Source of the DNA: JBCBKZ01 sp039026975
GTDB taxonomy: Bacteria; Bacteroidota; Bacteroidia; J057
Direction of reading: 5' to 3'
NCBI GenBank assembly: GCA_039026975.1
Contig: JBCCLI010000231.1
Coordinates: forward strand, 1-10,183
Length of the DNA stretch: 10,183 bases
The position numbers were made by a program, and so were the translations under genes. Positions 1 to 6,124 of the stretch are shown here, piece after piece (the first letter of the stretch is position 1; every line of letters starts with the position of its first letter). The notes beneath the pieces were generated by a model. It made no database searches. It worked only from the letters and a program-made list of their open reading frames with translations, and was not told the origin of the DNA.

Positions 1-1
1 A

Positions 2-511
2 GACTATCTTCCTGAGCTTACTGAAGTCATTCAGAAGTTGAATCCACATGCTTATGTATTTACGGGGGAGAATGGGGCTTTCCCTATAGACAGTATCATG
101 GGAGTAGGTAGTCTTAAGGCAGAGTCTATAGAGGAAAAATTTGCGCTGACAGCCCATAACCATGAAGCTCATCACCAGCATGATCATAAGATCAACAACA
201 GCCACTCCATTACTACTTTTGCCCTAACATTTGACTACCCCTTCAATCTGAAAGCGCTTTCTCTGGAGTTACACCGGTTAGCTACTATTTACCGCTCCCA
301 GGTATACCGTGTGAAAGGTATTATCGCCTTGCCAGATTACCAGCATAGGGTCATTCTCCAATCAGTAAGAACCACCTTCGTGGCTTCAGATGGATCTCCC
401 TGGCAGGAAGGGGAAAAAAGACAGAGTAAAATCGTGTTCATCGGGAGAGGGCTTAAAAAGGAAGCCTTCATGAAGATGTTTAGCAGATATATGGTAGTCG
501 AAAGCGGCTAA
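2..511 (+). CDS. CobW/COG0523 family GTPase, C-terminal part (5' end outside window)
   Basis: The reading frame is open from the left edge (first full codon at position 2) to TAA at 509-511, giving 169 visible residues. The TTG at 38 is an internal Leu codon, not a start, because the coding-like sequence continues upstream of it. The visible part begins at the end of the G domain (an 'IQKLNPHA' stretch, common just after the NKxD region of CobW proteins). A His-rich linker follows (HNHEAHHQHDH, about residues 63-73), then a CobW C-terminal domain with the typical 'YRVKGIIAL' and 'KIVFIGRGL' strands. In this family the P-loop domain uses GTP to drive metal transfer to client proteins, and His-rich stretches bind Zn, Co or Ni. 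The Walker A and CxCC motifs would lie to the left of the window and cannot be checked. The next gene is another COG0523 member 50 bp downstream on the same strand, so the two are probably co-transcribed. The family call is firm; the metal is not. Confidence 0.88.
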   Translation, partial: DYLPELTEVIQKLNPHAYVFTGENGAFPIDSIMGVGSLKAESIEEKFALTAHNHEAHHQHDHKINNSHSITTFALTFDYPFNLKALSLELHRLATIYRSQVYRVKGIIALPDYQHRVILQSVRTTFVASDGSPWQEGEKRQSKIVFIGRGLKKEAFMKMFSRYMVVESG

Positions 512-561
512 CAGAAGCAGAATAAGTTTTTTCTCTCAATATACTGACACTTTAACGTAAC

Positions 562-1785
562 ATGAATCCAACCAAAAAACTACCTGTAACGGTACTTAGT
601 GGGTTTTTAGGCGCTGGAAAAACCACGCTATTGAACCACATTCTTCACAATAAAGAAGGAATGAAAGTAGCGGTCATAGTCAATGACATGAGCGAGGTAA
701 ATGTAGATGCAGACCGCGTCAAAAATGAAAATGTGCTTTCTCGCACAGATGAGAAGCTGGTAGAAATGAGCAACGGCTGTATCTGCTGCACCCTAAGAGA
801 AGATCTCATGATAGAGGTGGAAAGGCTAGCCAAGGAAGCTCGCTTTGACTACTTGCTTATAGAAAGTACCGGTATTAGTGAGCCAGTACCAGTAGCTCAG
901 ACCTTTAGATTTGTGGATGAAGAGAACGGAATAGACCTTTCCCGCTTCAGCTATGTGGACACCATGGTGACGGTAGTAGATGCCTTTAACTTTTTTAAGG
1001 ATTATGGAAGTGCTGATACTTTGGTGGATAGAGAGTTGACAGATATGGCTGGCGATTACAGGACCATTGTTGATTTGCTTACAGATCAGGTAGAATTTGC
1101 CAATGTTATCATTCTCAATAAGACTGACCTGGTGGATGCACCTACCTTAGGGGTGTTAAAAGCTGCCATTCATAGGATGAACCCTTCTGCTAAAATTGTG
1201 GAATCCACTTTCAGTAAGGTAGCCCCCAGTGAGATATTGAATACGGGCCTATTCAACTTTGAGGAAGCCGAACAAACTGAAGCATGGATAGAAGAACTAA
1301 GTAAAGATGGGCATACACCTGAAACAGAAGAATACGGCATAAGCTCATTTGTATACCGTGCTAATAAGCCATTTGATCCGGTCAGGTTCTGGGCCTATGT
1401 ACAGTATAGATTTCCTTCTACCATTATCCGTTCCAAGGGATTATTCTGGTTAGCTTCTAGACCTTCACAGGCTTTGATTTGGGGACAGGCAGGAGGATCT
1501 TTAAGAGCAGAATCAGCAGGTGTTTGGTGGTCCAGTATGCCCGTTAGTGAAAGGCTTAGGTACTCTTCTTACTTAGAAAACAGAAAAGAAATAGAAGCAG
1601 GATGGTCTGAGCAGTTTGGCGACAGGAAAAATGAAATTGTCATCATTGGACAAGACATGGATGAAGCAGGTATTCGGGCAAGTTTGGATTCCTGTCTTGC
1701 AACGCGTGAGGAGCTTACTACCTCAAAGTGGAAAAAAGGCTATGCTGATAACTGGCCCATTCAAAGCATGTCCCCGATAGGATAG
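562..1785 (+). CDS. CobW/COG0523 family GTP-binding metallochaperone (zinc-type subgroup likely)
   Basis: This is a complete 407-residue G3E P-loop GTPase. Visible motifs in order are Walker A GFLGAGKT (14-21), the hallmark metal-binding CxCC within NGCICC (C73, C75, C76), the switch/Walker B-like IESTG (100-104), and the base-specificity motif NKTD (186-189). A C-terminal domain starts near residue 256 (ISSFVYRANKPFDPVRFW). The family couples GTP binding and hydrolysis to metal insertion into target proteins in the cytoplasm. Members of about 400 residues are often found in low-zinc regulons, but the sequence alone does not fix the metal. It differs from its upstream neighbour in lacking a His-rich linker and having a longer C-terminal domain, so the pair are paralogues and not duplicates. 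The ATG at 562 is chosen because Walker A then falls at the usual distance from the N terminus; there is no Shine-Dalgarno, as usual in Bacteroidota. A strong terminator follows. Confidence 0.93.
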   Translation: MNPTKKLPVTVLSGFLGAGKTTLLNHILHNKEGMKVAVIVNDMSEVNVDADRVKNENVLSRTDEKLVEMSNGCICCTLREDLMIEVERLAKEARFDYLLIESTGISEPVPVAQTFRFVDEENGIDLSRFSYVDTMVTVVDAFNFFKDYGSADTLVDRELTDMAGDYRTIVDLLTDQVEFANVIILNKTDLVDAPTLGVLKAAIHRMNPSAKIVESTFSKVAPSEILNTGLFNFEEAEQTEAWIEELSKDGHTPETEEYGISSFVYRANKPFDPVRFWAYVQYRFPSTIIRSKGLFWLASRPSQALIWGQAGGSLRAESAGVWWSSMPVSERLRYSSYLENRKEIEAGWSEQFGDRKNEIVIIGQDMDEAGIRASLDSCLATREELTTSKWKKGYADNWPIQSMSPIG

Positions 1786-1812
1786 AATTGACCAGGAAGT
1801 ATATAGAACAAG

Positions 1813-1845
1813 AAAAATGATGGGTCTTCAGCCCATCATTTTTTT
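1813..1845 (+). terminator. Rho-independent terminator of the GTPase operon
   Basis: A perfect 12-bp stem (AAAAATGATGGG at 1813-1824 pairing with CCCATCATTTTT at 1832-1843) closes a 7-nt loop and runs into a seven-T tract (1839-1845). It lies 28 nt after the stop codon of the second GTPase and ends that transcription unit before the MarR gene. The A-rich left arm would also allow some termination from the other strand. Confidence 0.9.
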
Positions 1846-1883
1846 ATGAAGGATAGATAAATAAGAGAATTTTATTAAATTAC

Positions 1884-1895
1884 TTGATATATCAA
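1884..1895. promoter_or_regulatory. Palindromic candidate operator for the MarR regulator
   Basis: TTGATATATCAA is a perfect 12-bp palindrome 27 bp before the MarR start codon, in a very AT-rich stretch. A further half-site, TATCAA, lies at 1905-1910. MarR dimers typically bind such short palindromes at their own promoters, so autoregulation is the natural inference. The first TTG could serve as a -33 element with a degenerate TATATATG (1897-1904) as -7, but this promoter match is weak. Low GC makes chance palindromes more likely, so confidence is moderate. Confidence 0.5.
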
Positions 1896-1922
1896 ATATA
1901 TATGTATCAATAGAATGACTTT

Positions 1923-2360
1923 ATGGAATTTCAAAATCCTTCTGAAACTATTTTTTACCAAATAGAGAAAGCCATCAAGCAGTACCGGACCATGGCACAG
2001 TCAAACTTGAATAAGCTGGGGTATAAAATCACACTCAACCAAATTCTATTGATGATTCAGATTGACCGTAAGCCTGAGATTAGCCAGGTAGAATTGGCTG
2101 AGCTTTTATTTAAGGATGTCGCTTCTATTACGCGGATGACAGAGCTACTAGTGAAAGAAGGATTCGTGGAAAGAGCAGAAAATAAAAATGACCGCAGGAA
2201 GAAGGAGTTAAAAATTACACCAAGGGGAAAAATGATATTGGAGTTAGCTATCCCGGTAATCCTGGAAAATAGAGAAACTGCCCAGCACAATATAACCCAA
2301 AAAGAAAAAGAAACACTCTATAAAATTTTGAATAAGCTAATTATAAATACTTCATTATGA
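1923..2360 (+). CDS. MarR-family winged-helix transcriptional regulator
   Basis: The 145-residue length is typical for MarR proteins, which are dimeric DNA-binding repressors (less often activators) often released by small ligands or oxidation. The N-terminal dimerisation helix covers about residues 8-30. The helix-turn-helix spans about 52-80, with the recognition helix around DVASITRMTELLVKEG. The beta wing follows with the family's characteristic D-R-R pattern (D90, R91, R92) and KITPRG (97-102), and the C-terminal dimerisation helices cover about 105-140. There is no cysteine, which argues against an OhrR-type cysteine redox sensor. The stop overlaps the start of the serine hydrolase gene in ATGA (2357-2360), so the two are translationally coupled and the hydrolase is the likely regulated partner. 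A palindrome just upstream may be its own operator. The ligand is unknown. Confidence 0.92.
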   Translation: MEFQNPSETIFYQIEKAIKQYRTMAQSNLNKLGYKITLNQILLMIQIDRKPEISQVELAELLFKDVASITRMTELLVKEGFVERAENKNDRRKKELKITPRGKMILELAIPVILENRETAQHNITQKEKETLYKILNKLIINTSL

Positions 2361-3685
2361 GAAACCTAACTACTGTAATATTCCTTTTTATCTGCTTAAT
2401 AGCTTGCCAAAAACAGGATAGCTCAGAATCACAATACACAGAAAAAATAAATCAAATTCAAGCACTACTGGATAGCACTGAATTAGGCAAGAACTACGCA
2501 GGTACAGTTTTAATTGCTGATGGTAAAAGTGTTCTATTTCAAGAATCTTATGGGGCTAGTGCGTCCAATTCTCCCAACCAACTGGAAACCAAATACGACA
2601 TTGCTTCCATGGGGAAAATGTTTACAGCTGTCTCCATTATGCAGTTAATCGAAAACCAACAACTTTCTCTCAAACAAACCATAGGCGAGATCCTGGAGGA
2701 TTATCCCAATGAAAATGCCAAGCAAATAACCGTTCAGCAGCTATTATCACATACCTCCGGACTTGGAGACTTTTTTGGGCCCGCCTTTGATCAAAATAAG
2801 GATTCCCTGAAAAGCCTAAGTGACTATCTACCCTTCTTTGTGAATGATCCCCTGGAATTTAGCCCTGGAGAACAGATGCGATACAGCAATGCAGGCTTTG
2901 TCGTATTAGGGCTAATCATTGAGAAAGTATCTGGCACTGATTACAATAATTTTGTAGCCAAACACATTTTACAGCCCGTGGGTATGACATCTACTGGACC
3001 TCTTGCTAGCTCGGCAGGTGGAGGCCTTTCCACCGTCGGGGACTTTCACAAATTTGCCCTCTCACTCCAGAGTAAAGAGCTTATCAGCCAGTCATCATTC
3101 ACGGCCATGACCACAGACCACTTCGGGAATGGCTATGGGTACGGAATGAGCCTTAGGGAGCTAAATGGAAAGAAAGTGTATGGGCATAACGGAGGGGCTC
3201 CTGGCGTTTCAGGAGAGCTGGATATGGTACAAGAGGAACCCTTGATTATCCTCAGTATGTCAAATCGCAGCCCCATGGATGGATGGGCACAGGTACGAAC
3301 GAACATTAGAAAAGAGTTCTTTGGAAGTACGCCGGAAATTGAGGAGTTCCTGAATACCGAGAAGGTGGTGAAAACCTATCAAGCCCAAGGCTTTGAGAAA
3401 GCGAGCGAAGTGCTTTTTCAGCTTGAGAATAATATTTCTGATAGAAACACCTTCAGATTTGCTGAAAAATATGCTAGGCAAGGACAGCCAGAGAAGGCGA
3501 TAGATATCCTTAAGTTGATCGTTCAGGCGTATCCAAACCAGTGGTATCCCTATAGCTTTTTGGCAGACTTCCAGCTCCAGGCAGGACAAAAACAAGAGGC
3601 TATTAAGAACTATAAAAAGAGCCTGGAAATGAATCCTGAAAATGGACAGGCGCGTGAACGACTAAAAGAATTAGAATCCCGATAA
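2357..3685 (+). CDS. Lipoprotein serine hydrolase (class C beta-lactamase-like fold) with C-terminal TPR repeats
   Basis: This 442-residue exported lipoprotein has a hydrophobic signal segment ending in the lipobox LIAC with Cys17 as the lipidation site, followed by a Ser/Gln-rich linker. The beta-lactamase/penicillin-binding fold (PF00144 type) covers about residues 36-315. Its catalytic motifs are visible: SxxK as SMGK (Ser84 nucleophile, Lys87), the YxN motif YSN (176-178), and HxG as HNG (277-279) in place of KTG. The LLSHTSGL signature lies at 129-136. These features match class C-like esterases, D-aminopeptidases and carboxypeptidases, a family that acts on beta-lactams, peptides or esters, so the substrate is open. 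From about residue 330, helical TPR-like repeats (for example QEAIKNYKKSLEMNPENGQA) provide a probable protein-binding tail. The ATG overlaps the MarR stop, implying coupling. Periplasm- or outer-membrane-anchored location is inferred from the lipobox. Confidence 0.9.
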   Translation: MRNLTTVIFLFICLIACQKQDSSESQYTEKINQIQALLDSTELGKNYAGTVLIADGKSVLFQESYGASASNSPNQLETKYDIASMGKMFTAVSIMQLIENQQLSLKQTIGEILEDYPNENAKQITVQQLLSHTSGLGDFFGPAFDQNKDSLKSLSDYLPFFVNDPLEFSPGEQMRYSNAGFVVLGLIIEKVSGTDYNNFVAKHILQPVGMTSTGPLASSAGGGLSTVGDFHKFALSLQSKELISQSSFTAMTTDHFGNGYGYGMSLRELNGKKVYGHNGGAPGVSGELDMVQEEPLIILSMSNRSPMDGWAQVRTNIRKEFFGSTPEIEEFLNTEKVVKTYQAQGFEKASEVLFQLENNISDRNTFRFAEKYARQGQPEKAIDILKLIVQAYPNQWYPYSFLADFQLQAGQKQEAIKNYKKSLEMNPENGQARERLKELESR

Positions 3686-3772
3686 TATCATGATAATAAG
3701 AAATCACCCTTAGCAGTAAGGCTATCCATTGCTAGCTTATTCCAGTACAGAAAAGAGGCACTTTCTTATGTA

Positions 3773-3803
3773 GGTAGTGTCTGAATTATAGTCAGACACT
3801 ACC
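3773..3803. repeat. Perfect 12-bp inverted repeat (hairpin)
   Basis: GGTAGTGTCTGA (3773-3784) pairs exactly with TCAGACACTACC (3792-3803) around a 7-nt spacer. It lies 87 nt after the serine hydrolase stop. There is no T tract on either side, so it is not a standard intrinsic terminator. It could be a transcript-stabilising hairpin, a factor-assisted terminator, or abutted ends of a small mobile element. Confidence 0.65.
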
Positions 3804-3846
3804 AAGTTAAAGTAAACATCTACCGCCAACTGATACCAAGTAAATC

Positions 3847-3867
3847 TAATGCAACAGTGTTGCATTA
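3847..3867. promoter_or_regulatory. Perfect palindrome with 7-1-7 core, candidate Fur/Zur-type operator of the ABC operon
   Basis: The half-sites TAATGCAACA (3847-3856) and TGTTGCATTA (3858-3867) are exact reverse complements around a single central G (3857). The core TGCAACA-n-TGTTGCA has the 7-1-7 layout of Fur-superfamily binding sites, though the half-site is not the classic iron Fur box. It sits 132 bp before the ABC ATPase start. A loose -33/-7 pair (TGTTG at 3858-3862, TATATTG at 3883-3889, 20-nt spacing) would place it over the -33 element, the position of a repressor site. The RNA form would also be a hairpin, so an RNA role is not excluded. The binding factor is inferred, and zinc or iron control is a hypothesis. 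Confidence 0.5.
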
Positions 3868-3999
3868 TAGGAGCCCATCTACTATATTGCTAATAGCAAG
3901 GGAGGTGCGCTGTACAGTATTCCTCCCAAGGGGTAAATTCTACAGGATTTTATCCGTAGTCTGAAATTATACATTTACAACCATCACTACATTCCAACC

Positions 4000-4719
4000 A
4001 TGCTTGAAGCATTAAACCTAAGTAAAAGATATGGCGAGGATCAAGCCTTATCTGATTTACAACTGACGGTTAATCCTGGAGAAGTATTTTGTCTTTTAGG
4101 GGCCAATGGCGCCGGTAAAACCACTACTATTAACCTCTTTATGAATTTCATTCAGCCTACTTCAGGACAGGCCATGGTAAATGGGATAGATGCTACCTTA
4201 CAAGAAGCCAAAAAGTATCTGGCATATATCCCTGAAAACCTGAATCTGTATGGGAACCTAAGTGGACTGGAGAACCTGGATTTCTTTACTGGCCTTGGAG
4301 GGGTAAAGAAAGAAAAAGACGAATTAGAAGACTTATTAAGTTCTGTGGGGCTTCAGGCAGAAGCCATTCATAAAAGAGTCTCAAAGTATTCTAAAGGGAT
4401 GCGACAGAAGGTGGGCATAGCCATAGCTAAAGCCAAACAGGCTGAGAACTTATTGTTAGATGAACCTACCTCGGGCCTGGACCCCCAGGCCAGCAATGAC
4501 TTTGCCGTTCTCTTAGAACACATGCGTGAAAAGGAAGTGGCCATCCTTATGGCTACCCACGACTTATTCCGGGCAAAGGCTTCTGGTACACACATAGGTA
4601 TCATGAAGGCAGGGATATTGGTACATTCTCTGAAAAGTGAGGAGATCTCGCTGACTGAATTAGAACAGCTGTATTTGGAAACCATGAAGACAGAAAGCCA
4701 TGTTGAAGCGCATCATTAA
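4000..4719 (+). CDS. ABC transporter ATP-binding subunit (ABC-2 exporter type)
   Basis: The 239-residue cytoplasmic ATPase is complete. Walker A is GANGAGKT (34-41). The Q-loop region reads YIPE with Glu78 where Gln is usual, a substitution frequent in ABC-2-type ATPases. The signature is YSKGMRQ (129-135), Walker B LLLDEP (150-155), the D-loop SGLD (157-160), and the switch histidine is His186 in ATHD. The protein closely resembles ATPases that energise ABC-2 permeases (CcmA/NatA/Nos-type). The last residues are His-containing (SHVEAHH), which may be incidental. Its 3' end overlaps the first permease gene by 20 bp, so the three genes form one operon. The ATG gives the canonical N terminus 'LEALNLSKRYG'; no Shine-Dalgarno is present. 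Expression may be controlled by the palindrome at 3847-3867. The substrate cannot be read from this subunit. Confidence 0.94.
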   Translation: MLEALNLSKRYGEDQALSDLQLTVNPGEVFCLLGANGAGKTTTINLFMNFIQPTSGQAMVNGIDATLQEAKKYLAYIPENLNLYGNLSGLENLDFFTGLGGVKKEKDELEDLLSSVGLQAEAIHKRVSKYSKGMRQKVGIAIAKAKQAENLLLDEPTSGLDPQASNDFAVLLEHMREKEVAILMATHDLFRAKASGTHIGIMKAGILVHSLKSEEISLTELEQLYLETMKTESHVEAHH

Positions 4720-6124
4720 AAAAGAGATTCTCACTGCCTTACGGGATACCCGCTTACAAATTTGTGGGGGTATTCTTGTCATGCTTATGCTTATGGCCAT
4801 CCTGGTAGGGAAACAAGGGCAGGAACTCATAGCCACAGAGCGTGCAGAAGCACAGGCAGCTATGTATGATACCTGGGTAAATCAGGGAGAAAAACACCCC
4901 CATGGTGCCGCTCACTTCGGGCAGTTTGCCTTCAAGCCTAAGCCTGTCCTTAGTTTTCTGGATATAGGACTGGATAATTACACAGGTGTCTCTGTCTTTC
5001 TGGAGGCCCATAAACAGAATGAAATTCTTTTTAGTAATTCTCAGGAAGGCAATGGAATGACACGTTTCGGCGAACTTACAGCCGCACTTATTTTACAAAT
5101 TCTTTTGCCGCTATTAATCGTTTTTCTGTCATTTAACACATTTACTGAAGAAAGGGAAGAGGGAACCTTAAAACTGCTCCATGCCCAGGGCATCTCCATG
5201 CGAAAACTCTTTTATGGGAAAAGCTGGGGCATATATGCCATGGTCATGCTCATCTTCCTTCCGCTGGTGCTACTCGCTTATTTGGTCCTAGATGATCATT
5301 CAGCTACACTAGATCAGGAGGTACTTATCAAGTTTATCAGTCTCACAGCCAGTTATGCACTCTACTTTTTTGTGTTTGTCTTATTCTCCGTACTGATTTC
5401 TGCCTTTGCCAGAAACTCTTCCCTTTCCCTGCTGTCATTGATCGGACTTTGGATTATTTCCTGCATAGTTATCCCTAAGGCTACTGCTAATCTGGCAGAT
5501 AAGGTTTATCCTACTCCTTCCCAGTTTGAATTTAAGAATGCCATTAAGGATAAGGTGAAAAATGGTATAGATGGACATAATCCTTCAGATATACGACTTG
5601 CTTCCCTGAAAGAAGAAGTATTAGAGGAGTATGGCGTAGCCACCATTGAAGAACTTCCTGTGAACTGGAGTGGAATAGCCATGCAAGCAGGAGAAGAGTA
5701 CACAGATCAGGTATACGATCAGGAATTTGCCAGAATTGAAGAGAACTACAAGCAGCAAAATAGGCTGTCAGAATGGGCAGCATTCATTAATCCTTATTTA
5801 GCTGTACGTAACCTTTCTATGGCCCTGGCAGGGACTGATTTTACCCATCATATAGCCTTCGCTAAGGCAGCAGAAGGATATAGAAGAGCCTTTGTCAAGA
5901 AAATGAATAATGACATGGAGGTAAACCACAAGCCTGGAATAGCTTATGGCGACTATAAGATCGGAGAAGAAATGTGGACGAGTATAGCTCCTTTCTCCTA
6001 TCAACTTCCCTCCCTTAGTAATATCCTTTCTGACCAATGGAGGAGTATTATGGCGCTTCTGCTATGGACAGTGGTACTTATGATGTTATCCTACACCCTT
6101 GCCCCTAAGATTGCCAAACTATGA
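4700..6124 (+). CDS. ABC-2 type permease, DUF3526-like family (first of two)
   Basis: This 474-residue inner-membrane protein has predicted transmembrane segments near 20-37, 126-147, 176-197, 211-236, 240-262 and 448-467. A large extracytoplasmic loop (about 40-125) carries a His-rich patch, HPHGAAHFGQFAFKP (66-80), followed by YTGVSVFLEAHKQN (94-107). I recognise this pattern as typical of DUF3526/COG1277-type permeases, which are grouped with Cu-processing Nos-type and other ABC-2 systems. After the second segment comes EREEGTLKLL (151-160), the cytoplasmic coupling region that contacts the ATPase. A second soluble loop (about 263-445) precedes the last helix. It begins inside the ATPase gene and ends in an ATGA overlap with the second permease, so the two probably form a heterodimer. 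The transported substrate and direction are unknown; export is usual for ABC-2 systems. Confidence 0.88.
   Translation: MLKRIIKKEILTALRDTRLQICGGILVMLMLMAILVGKQGQELIATERAEAQAAMYDTWVNQGEKHPHGAAHFGQFAFKPKPVLSFLDIGLDNYTGVSVFLEAHKQNEILFSNSQEGNGMTRFGELTAALILQILLPLLIVFLSFNTFTEEREEGTLKLLHAQGISMRKLFYGKSWGIYAMVMLIFLPLVLLAYLVLDDHSATLDQEVLIKFISLTASYALYFFVFVLFSVLISAFARNSSLSLLSLIGLWIISCIVIPKATANLADKVYPTPSQFEFKNAIKDKVKNGIDGHNPSDIRLASLKEEVLEEYGVATIEELPVNWSGIAMQAGEEYTDQVYDQEFARIEENYKQQNRLSEWAAFINPYLAVRNLSMALAGTDFTHHIAFAKAAEGYRRAFVKKMNNDMEVNHKPGIAYGDYKIGEEMWTSIAPFSYQLPSLSNILSDQWRSIMALLLWTVVLMMLSYTLAPKIAKL

Larger units (their letters stand above)
3686..3999. other. 314-bp gene-free region rich in inverted repeats
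   Basis: I see no convincing coding frame on either strand. The stretch holds a perfect 12-bp hairpin without a T tract (3773-3803), a perfect 21-bp palindrome (3847-3867), a GGGAGG/CCTCCC inverted repeat (3900-3905 and 3922-3927), and an imperfect direct repeat (GTAGTGTCTGAATTATA at 3774-3790, GTAGTCTGAAATTATA at 3956-3971). It separates the serine hydrolase unit from the ABC operon and must contain the promoter of the latter. It may also include mobile-element remnants. Confidence 0.6.

Noticed and set aside
38..40. TTG as the start codon of the first GTPase
   Set aside because: The same frame continues upstream to the left edge with family-typical residues, so this is an internal Leu codon of a truncated gene.
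645..833. Minus-strand open frame inside the second GTPase gene
   Set aside because: It lies wholly within a well-supported gene, has low-complexity Ser/Thr/Leu-rich composition, and is a shadow frame. The other minus-strand frames inside the MarR, hydrolase, ABC and receptor genes were dismissed for the same reason.
3686..3695. TATCATGATA palindrome just after the hydrolase stop
   Set aside because: It is only 10 bp, AT-rich and not placed at any promoter, so it is probably chance.
3773..3803. Intrinsic terminator for the serine hydrolase unit
   Set aside because: The stem is perfect but no T tract follows on either strand, so it is listed only as an inverted repeat.
3686..3999. Cobalamin or other known riboswitch upstream of the ABC operon
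   Set aside because: No B12-box-like GCCACTG or other recognised riboswitch core motif was found; only simple hairpins are present.
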